A DNA stretch of 64,000 nt from Propionicimonas sp. (GTDB taxonomy: Bacteria; Actinomycetota; Actinomycetes; Propionibacteriales; Propionibacteriaceae), in the NCBI RefSeq assembly GCF_029975155.1, contig NZ_JARKPQ010000341.1, forward strand, positions 1-64,000, in the 5' to 3' direction. Both the position numbers and the translations under genes were made by a program. Numbering within the stretch: the first letter of the stretch is position 1; every line of letters starts with the position of its first letter. Of the stretch, positions 59,211 to 64,000 are shown piece by piece. The notes beneath the pieces were generated by a model, which saw nothing but the letters and a program-made list of their open reading frames with translations, searched no databases and was not told where the DNA came from.

Positions 59211-59663
59211 TCACCACCCCAACCCGTCCTCGCGCCGCGCGCGGGAGCGCTTGATCTCACCACGGCGGCGCTTGCTGGTCAGGCGACGATCGACCGAACC
59301 ACGCGTCCGACGAGTGGCCCGACGTGGCGGCGGCGGTGGCGCCAACCCCTCCCCGAGCAACACCGCCAACCGTTCCCGGGCCGCGATCCGATTTCGCCGC
59401 TGTGAACGGAACTCCGCTGCCACGACCGTCACGACCGTGCCCGTCAACCGCGACCCCAGCCGACGTAGCAGTCGCTCACGCTGCACCTCGTCCAGAGCCG
59501 CCGACGCCGCGACATCGAAGGACAACTGAACCCTCGAATCCGCCGTGTTCACCCCCTGACCACCCGGACCCGACGCGTGCGAGTACCGCTCCACCAACTC
59601 ACCGGCAGGGATCACCAGACCCGCCGGCGCACCCGGCATCGGTGGAACCCGCAACTCACTCAC
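59211..59663 (-). CDS. arfB: Alternative ribosome-rescue factor ArfB (peptidyl-tRNA hydrolase)
   Basis: 150-aa release-factor-like protein. The GGQ motif is in SGPGGQGVNTADSRV (about 31-45). A basic C-terminal tail (TSKRRRGEIKRSRARR) enters the empty mRNA channel of stalled ribosomes. It frees non-stop ribosomes by hydrolysing peptidyl-tRNA. GTG 59663 overlaps the TetR gene stop (GTGA). Confidence 0.93.
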   Translation of the reverse strand: MSELRVPPMPGAPAGLVIPAGELVERYSHASGPGGQGVNTADSRVQLSFDVAASAALDEVQRERLLRRLGSRLTGTVVTVVAAEFRSQRRNRIAARERLAVLLGEGLAPPPPPRRATRRTRGSVDRRLTSKRRRGEIKRSRARREDGLGW

Positions 59664-60538
59664 CAGCCAACCGTAGGCCCCCGTTCGGCCACCACCCCGG
59701 TCGGTGTGTCACGCCATGCCTTGGTGAGGACGTCGGTGATCTCGGCGAGGGTCTCCCGGAACCGCGCGACCTGGTCGGGTCCCCACGTCACGTCGGGGTC
59801 GGGCTCGAGGTAGGACAGCACGAGGCCGGTGAGCGCGAAGGCGGGCGCCGTCCACGGCAACTCCCTGGCTCCGAACGCGGCGAGAGCGAAGGTGTCGGTG
59901 AGCAGGTGCGGCTGGGTGTCGATCTTGACCACGAAGCCGGTCATGAGCGCACCGGCGGACTGCGACAACAGGGAGAGCCCGGTCTGCTCGTCCAGGGGCG
60001 GGCGGAGTCGATAGCCCAGCAGGCGGGGCAGGCGCGCGTAGACGGTGACCCGGTGGTCGGTGAACCGCTGGTCGGCCTGGGCCAGCGCCGAGGTCACCTC
60101 CGTCTTGAGGACGCCCTCCGGCAACCCCCGGCTGGTGGCGCTGAGCGCGAGGTAGGTGGACCACTGTGGCGAGTTCACCATCCGTTCGAGGTCGGCCTGG
60201 ATGCTGATCCGCAGGCCATCGACGACCACGTGGCGCCGGATCTCGGGATCGGTGGCGAAGTCGGCGTATCGGTCGAGCAGGGTCAGGATGCGGCCGGCCT
60301 CCTGTTCGGAATCGACGTCGAGGGTGGTGGAGCGCACCGACGCGACGATGACGTCCGCGAGGAACCGCTGCTTGCTCGGCCAGATCCGGTAGGCCGTGGC
60401 CCGGGACACCCCGGAGGCCGCGATCACCTTCTCCAGCGAGAGGTGGTCCAGGCCGACGGTCAGGCCGTGAGTGGCGATCTCCGCCAGGGCGGTGGCGATG
60501 ATCTGGTCGCGTGGGCTCGGTTGACGCGCTGCCTGCAT
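59660..60538 (-). CDS. TetR-family transcriptional regulator
   Basis: 292-aa regulator with the TetR N-terminal domain (about 10-57): IIATALAEIATHGL, LEKVIAASGVSRATAYRIWPSKQRFL. The C-terminal domain is longer than usual, about 230 aa. The ATG at 60538 is within the first of two abutting palindromes (60537-60574), so it is probably autorepressed and also controls the divergent flavodoxin. It is the first gene of an operon with arfB, the RluA-type gene and trmL. Confidence 0.88.
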   Translation of the reverse strand: MQAARQPSPRDQIIATALAEIATHGLTVGLDHLSLEKVIAASGVSRATAYRIWPSKQRFLADVIVASVRSTTLDVDSEQEAGRILTLLDRYADFATDPEIRRHVVVDGLRISIQADLERMVNSPQWSTYLALSATSRGLPEGVLKTEVTSALAQADQRFTDHRVTVYARLPRLLGYRLRPPLDEQTGLSLLSQSAGALMTGFVVKIDTQPHLLTDTFALAAFGARELPWTAPAFALTGLVLSYLEPDPDVTWGPDQVARFRETLAEITDVLTKAWRDTPTGVVAERGPTVGW

Positions 60539-60574
60539 GCGACATAGTGTCGCATATGCGACATCATGTCTCAT
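60537..60574. promoter_or_regulatory. Two abutting TetR operators
   Basis: Site 1 (60537-60555): ATGCGACA-tag-TGTCGCAT, perfect. Site 2 (60556-60574): ATGCGACA-tca-TGTCTCAT, one mismatch. The two 19-bp sites touch without a gap. Site 1 includes the tetR start codon; site 2 ends one base before the ribosome site of the plus-strand transcript. Confidence 0.88.
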
Positions 60575-60587
60575 CGAAGGAGGTCGC

Positions 60588-60653
60588 ATGTCGACACACG
60601 CAGTGATCGCACGGGGAGTGCCTCTCGGATCGGCATCGGGGGCGGCCCGATGA
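60588..60653 (+). CDS. 21-aa ORF coupled to the flavodoxin gene
   Basis: ATG 60588 follows a near-perfect GAAGGAGG. The peptide starts MSTHAVIARGVPLG, and its TGA overlaps the flavodoxin ATG (ATGA). It may be a coupling leader, or the stump of a lost gene: AVIARG resembles the start of many ABC ATPases that often follow TetR genes. Confidence 0.5.
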   Translation: MSTHAVIARGVPLGSASGAAR

Positions 60654-61180
60654 CCACAGAACGCCTGGCCAGAGCACTGGTCGTGACCGAGTCCTACTGG
60701 GGCAACACCGCCGCCATCGCCGACGTCGTTGCGGACGGACTCCGGAACGCCACCATCGACACGACGGTGGTCGCGGCGGCCGACGCACCCCAGGTCATCG
60801 GTGCCGACGTCACGCTGCTGCTGATCGGCGCCCCCACCCACAACATGACGCTCCCGAATCCCGCCAGCCGCCGGATCGCCGCCAGCCGCGGCGTGGAGGC
60901 CGGCCGAACCGGCGTCCAGGAGTGGATCGGCCATCTCCGCCTCGACGGCAACCCGGCGATCTACGCCTTCGACACCCACACCTCGAAGTTCTCCGGCTCG
61001 GCCGCCCGCGCGATCACCAAGCTGCTGCGCCGGCGCCGCATCGGCGCGGAGCTCGGCGAGTGCTTCCTCGTCGCCGGAGAGCCACCCGCACTGGTGGATG
61101 GTGAACTCCAGCGCGCCGCCAGCTGGGCCACCCAGCTCGCCGGCCGAGGGCGTCGCAATCTGGCCACGGATCCCCGCTGA
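60650..61180 (+). CDS. Flavodoxin family protein
   Basis: 176-aa flavodoxin-like FMN protein. The phosphate-binding loop is TESYWGNT (residues ~12-19), followed by GAPTHNM, the second FMN loop. The charged C-terminal tail RGRRNLATDPR is an extension. It would transfer low-potential electrons or act as an oxygen-insensitive reductase partner. ATG 60650 overlaps the 21-aa ORF stop; there is no independent ribosome site, so translation depends on the short ORF. It is controlled by the TetR sites upstream. Confidence 0.85.
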   Translation: MTTERLARALVVTESYWGNTAAIADVVADGLRNATIDTTVVAAADAPQVIGADVTLLLIGAPTHNMTLPNPASRRIAASRGVEAGRTGVQEWIGHLRLDGNPAIYAFDTHTSKFSGSAARAITKLLRRRRIGAELGECFLVAGEPPALVDGELQRAASWATQLAGRGRRNLATDPR

Positions 61181-61270
61181 TGTGACGGGAGCGACCAGTG
61201 GGACGAGCAGAGCGGCCAGATCGCGACACGGGGGGCATTCCGGTTCTGGACCGGAGTTCTCCCGCGCCAG

Positions 61271-63121
61271 CTACTGCGCGGTGGCGACGACTCGCAGCAC
61301 GTCCTCGCCGTACTGGTCAAGCTTCTTGGCCCCCACTCCGCTGATGCCGAACAACTCGTCGAGCGAACCGGGGCGAACCTGGGCGATCGCGACGAGAGTG
61401 GCGTCCGGAAACACCACATAGGCCGGGACGGACGCCGCCCGCGCCGTCTCCGCCCGCCACGCGCGAAGCAGCTCGAACAGCCGCCGGTCGCCCTCGTCCA
61501 GAGCACTCGCGGCCGCGGACCGCGTGGCTGGCTTCCCGTCCGAGCCGGCGCGTCTGCGCTTCGACGCCGCCACGACCGCCTGCTGGCGCAGCAGGACCTG
61601 CTGCTCGCCGCGCAGCACCGTCCACGACGACTCGGTCAGCCCGAGCGTGCCGAACTTGTCCGAGACAGCCAGCAGCCCGCTCGCCAACAGCTGCCGGACC
61701 ACCCCGCGCCACTGGACCTCGGTGAGCTCGGTGCCGATCCCGAACGTGCTGAGTTCGTCGTGGCGCCACTGCGCGACCCGATCGGTGCGCTTGCCGAGCA
61801 GGATGTCGATCAGGTGGCCGGCGCCGAATCGCTGGTTGCGCTCCCGCTGCAGCCGGACGATCGTCGACAGCAGCTTCTGCGCGGGAATCGTCCCGTCCCA
61901 GGCCTCCGGCGGGTTGAGGCAGGTGTCGCAGTTGCCGCACGGCCCGCTCTCCTCGCCGAAGTGCTCCAGGATCACCTGCCGGCGGCAGCGCAGCGTCTCG
62001 CACAACCCGAGCATGGAGTCCAGGTGCCGGGTCAGCAGCCGCTTGTGCGCGTCGTCGCCGTCCGAGGAGTCGATCAGCTGGCGCTGCTGCACCACGTCCG
62101 CGAGGCCGTACGCCATCCACGCCGTGGCCGGCAGCCCGTCGCGCCCGGCACGTCCGGTCTCCTGGTAGTAGCCCTCGATGCTCTTGGGCAGGTCCAGATG
62201 CGCGACGAAGCGGACGTCCGGCTTGTCGATGCCCATGCCGAACGCGATCGTGGCCACCATCACCACCCCGTCCTCGCGGAGAAACCGGTTCTGGTTGGCC
62301 GATCGCACCGACGCCGGCAGCCCGGCGTGGTACGGCAGCGCCGTGATGCCCTCTTGGCTCAGCGCCTCCGCCGTCTTCTCCACCGAGTTCCGCGACAGGC
62401 AGTAGACGATGCCCGCGTCGCCGGCGTGCTCGCCGCGGATCAGCTGCAGCAACTGCTTGAGCGGTTGCTGCTTGGGCTCGATCCGGTAGGAGATGTTCGG
62501 ACGGTCGAAGCTCGACACGAACACCTTCGCCTGCCCCAACCCCAGTCGATCCACGACCTCGCGGCGGGTCGCGGGCGTGGCCGTGGCGGTGAGCGCGATC
62601 CGCGGGACGTCCGGCCACCGGTCGTGCAGGACCGACAGTCGCAGGTAGTCGGGACGGAAATCGTGCCCCCACTGCGACACACAGTGGGCCTCGTCGATCG
62701 CGAACAGCGAGATCTGCAGGCGGTCGAGGAACTCCTGCGTCCACTCCATGCCGAGCCGCTCCGGGGCGAGGTAGAGCAGGTCCAGCTCCCCCGCCAGCGC
62801 CGCCCGCTCGGTCGCCCGCCTCTCCTCGGCGCTGAGGCTGGAGTTCACGAATCCCGCGCGGACGCCGAGCGACTCCAGCGCCGTGACCTGATCGTGCATG
62901 AGTGCGATCAGCGGAGAGATGACCACGCCCACGCCCGGCCGCAGCATCGCCGGGATCTGGTAGCACAGCGACTTCCCGCCGCCCGTGGGCATCAGGACCA
63001 GCGCGTCTCCACGAGCCAGCACGTGATCGATGATCTGCGCCTGTGAGCCCCGGAACTCGTCGTAGCCGAAGGTGGTGCGCAGCACGTCAATGGCACGACT
63101 CGGGAGGGGCACGGGCATCAT
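61271..63121 (-). CDS. recQ: ATP-dependent DNA helicase RecQ
   Basis: 616-aa 3'-5' helicase for recombination and fork repair. Motif [11 protein letters not shown], motif [20 protein letters not shown], motif III TATA, motif [11 protein letters not shown] are present. The zinc-binding domain has [20 protein letters not shown] winged helix and a C-terminal HRDC domain ([20 protein letters not shown]) complete the classical RecQ order. ATG 63121 (MMPVPLPS) is the best start; the open frame upstream is repeat-poor but lacks family sequence. Confidence 0.94.
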   Translation of the reverse strand: MMPVPLPSRAIDVLRTTFGYDEFRGSQAQIIDHVLARGDALVLMPTGGGKSLCYQIPAMLRPGVGVVISPLIALMHDQVTALESLGVRAGFVNSSLSAEERRATERAALAGELDLLYLAPERLGMEWTQEFLDRLQISLFAIDEAHCVSQWGHDFRPDYLRLSVLHDRWPDVPRIALTATATPATRREVVDRLGLGQAKVFVSSFDRPNISYRIEPKQQPLKQLLQLIRGEHAGDAGIVYCLSRNSVEKTAEALSQEGITALPYHAGLPASVRSANQNRFLREDGVVMVATIAFGMGIDKPDVRFVAHLDLPKSIEGYYQETGRAGRDGLPATAWMAYGLADVVQQRQLIDSSDGDDAHKRLLTRHLDSMLGLCETLRCRRQVILEHFGEESGPCGNCDTCLNPPEAWDGTIPAQKLLSTIVRLQRERNQRFGAGHLIDILLGKRTDRVAQWRHDELSTFGIGTELTEVQWRGVVRQLLASGLLAVSDKFGTLGLTESSWTVLRGEQQVLLRQQAVVAASKRRRAGSDGKPATRSAAASALDEGDRRLFELLRAWRAETARAASVPAYVVFPDATLVAIAQVRPGSLDELFGISGVGAKKLDQYGEDVLRVVATAQ

Positions 63122-63197
63122 GTTAGGCGCCGGCCCCGACGACGAAGGTCGGCGTCCTCCCCGCAGGCCGACCTCGCCCACGGGTCCGTGCCGCACG

Positions 63198-64000
63198 TCA
63201 CCCGCGAGCGTTGAGGACGCCGGCGTCGTCCAGTTCGAGCGTCACGTCGATGGCGAGCTGATCGAGCAGGTGCTGGTCGTGGCTGACGATCAGCAGCGCG
63301 CCGCGGTAGCCGGAGAGGCCGTCGGCGAGCGCCTGGGTCGTCCTGAGGTCGAGGTTGTTCGTCGGCTCGTCCAGTACCAGCAGCTGGTGCGGCGGGTCGG
63401 CCAGCAGCAGGCGGGCCAGCGCCACCCGGAACCGCTCGCCTCCCGACAACGTCGCCACGGGGCGGGCGGCGTCCTCCCCGCGGATCAGGAACCGCGCCAG
63501 CTGCGCCCGGACCTCACCGGGCGGGGTGGTCGCCGCCGACGTCCGCACGTTGTCGACGGCCGAGCGCTCCTCATCGAGACCGTCGATGCGCTGCGGCAGG
63601 TAGCCGATCGCCCGGGTCAGCGGGACGGCGAACGTCGCCCGTCGCCCTCGAAGGCCTTCGTCGAACAGGGTGTCCAGCAGCAGTGTCTTGCCGACGCCGT
63701 TGCGTCCGGTGAGAGCGACCCGCTCGGGTCCAACGATCGCGTGGACGCCGGCAGCATGGTGCAACTCGGCGATCCGGCGGCCGGCGGGGACCGCCGGGTC
63801 CGGCGGCGTGATCCGGACCCGCTCGTCCTCGCGGACCCGGGCCTCCTGCTCGGCCACCTCGACCCGGGCCGCCTCGACCCGGTCGTCCAGGTTGCCCCGG
63901 AGCTTGCCCGCCGACACCTGCGCCTGGGACCGGCGGTTGTTCATGATGCTCTTCGGCCGGCGCTTGTTGAGGTAGTCGGTGTTCGCGTACCGCACCCGCC
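63198..64000 (-). CDS. ABC-F family ATPase, C-terminal part (5' end outside window)
   Basis: The last 267 or so residues of an ABC-F ATPase, a soluble tandem-ABC protein acting on the ribosome. Visible are the inter-domain linker (a charged helix around [18 protein letters not shown]) and the second ABC domain: Walker A GRNGVGKT, signature [13 protein letters not shown], Walker [13 protein letters not shown] and the His switch VSHD. There is no membrane domain. The frame stays open to base 64000, so the first ABC domain lies beyond the window. It may be a translation factor (EttA-like) or an antibiotic-resistance type; the missing half prevents a choice. Confidence 0.88.
   Translation of the reverse strand, partial: RVRYANTDYLNKRRPKSIMNNRRSQAQVSAGKLRGNLDDRVEAARVEVAEQEARVREDERVRITPPDPAVPAGRRIAELHHAAGVHAIVGPERVALTGRNGVGKTLLLDTLFDEGLRGRRATFAVPLTRAIGYLPQRIDGLDEERSAVDNVRTSAATTPPGEVRAQLARFLIRGEDAARPVATLSGGERFRVALARLLLADPPHQLLVLDEPTNNLDLRTTQALADGLSGYRGALLIVSHDQHLLDQLAIDVTLELDDAGVLNARG

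Noticed and set aside
1-64000. tRNA, rRNA, prophage or transposase genes
   Set aside because: None recognised on either strand on reading; a covariance-model tRNA search would be decisive and was not possible.

Overview
The window is very GC-rich, densely coded DNA from an actinobacterium. It carries a MurT/GatD pair, a mycothiol-dependent-type DinB/maleylpyruvate isomerase protein, a DUF6325 + SHOCT pair, several apparently leaderless or GTG-started genes, and the short dispersed repeats (GACAAGCTC type) common in Actinomycetota. A member of the Propionibacteriales or a related order is plausible, but the sequence alone does not fix the genus. No rRNA, tRNA, CRISPR array, transposase or phage gene was seen.

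Layout. (1) 1-6.1 kb: peptidoglycan amidation genes murT (5' cut by the window edge) and gatD, a GH38 alpha-mannosidase, and an F420/NADP reductase-like protein. (2) 6.1-13.0 kb: small accessory genes, then a lactate module. lutABC is divergent from a FadR-type GntR regulator, which is followed by an aldA-like lactaldehyde/glycolaldehyde dehydrogenase. A perfect 21-bp palindrome upstream of lutA and two related sites 21 bp apart upstream of aldA suggest that one regulator controls lactaldehyde to lactate to pyruvate. (3) 13-19.5 kb: a secreted ElyC/SanA/YdcF-Ig protein, an AEC and an EamA transporter, a quinone oxidoreductase, a cysteine-rich leader peptide followed by a 64-aa ORF, and small unknown genes.

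(4) 19.5-33.4 kb: an eleven-gene minus-strand operon resembling Escherichia coli cai-fix (caiA, caiB, caiC, fixA, fixB, fixC, fixX). CaiD and CaiT are missing. Their places appear to be taken by a MaoC-type hotdog hydratase and two MFS transporters, and an alpha/beta hydrolase is added. A divergent gene encodes a polytopic membrane protein ending in a LuxR DNA-binding domain, and the shared intergenic region has a perfect inverted repeat. Two tandem 68-bp palindromic repeats are inserted in frame in the caiC-like gene.

(5) 33.4-47.8 kb: a divergent catabolic locus around a GntR regulator. The minus arm has a nitrilase-family amidase, an ABC sugar-type importer, an aldehyde dehydrogenase and a mandelate racemase-subgroup dehydratase. 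The plus arm has three cyclic amidohydrolases, a DUF1185 protein, a KDPG-type aldolase and a KDG-type kinase. Together they read as import of a nitrogen-containing cyclic derivative of a sugar acid, hydrolysis of its amide bonds, and Entner-Doudoroff-like breakdown of the carbon skeleton. I do not recognise this combination as a described pathway. (6) 47.8-52.2 kb: a two-gene membrane system, one gene encoding a polytopic protein with a C-terminal patatin-like hydrolase. (7) 52.4-64 kb: DyP peroxidase, trypsin-like protease/HxlR pair, ribokinase-like kinase + deoC, a membrane protein, trmL, an RluA-type synthase, arfB, a TetR regulator with two abutting operators in front of a flavodoxin, recQ, and the 3' part of an ABC-F gene cut by the window edge.
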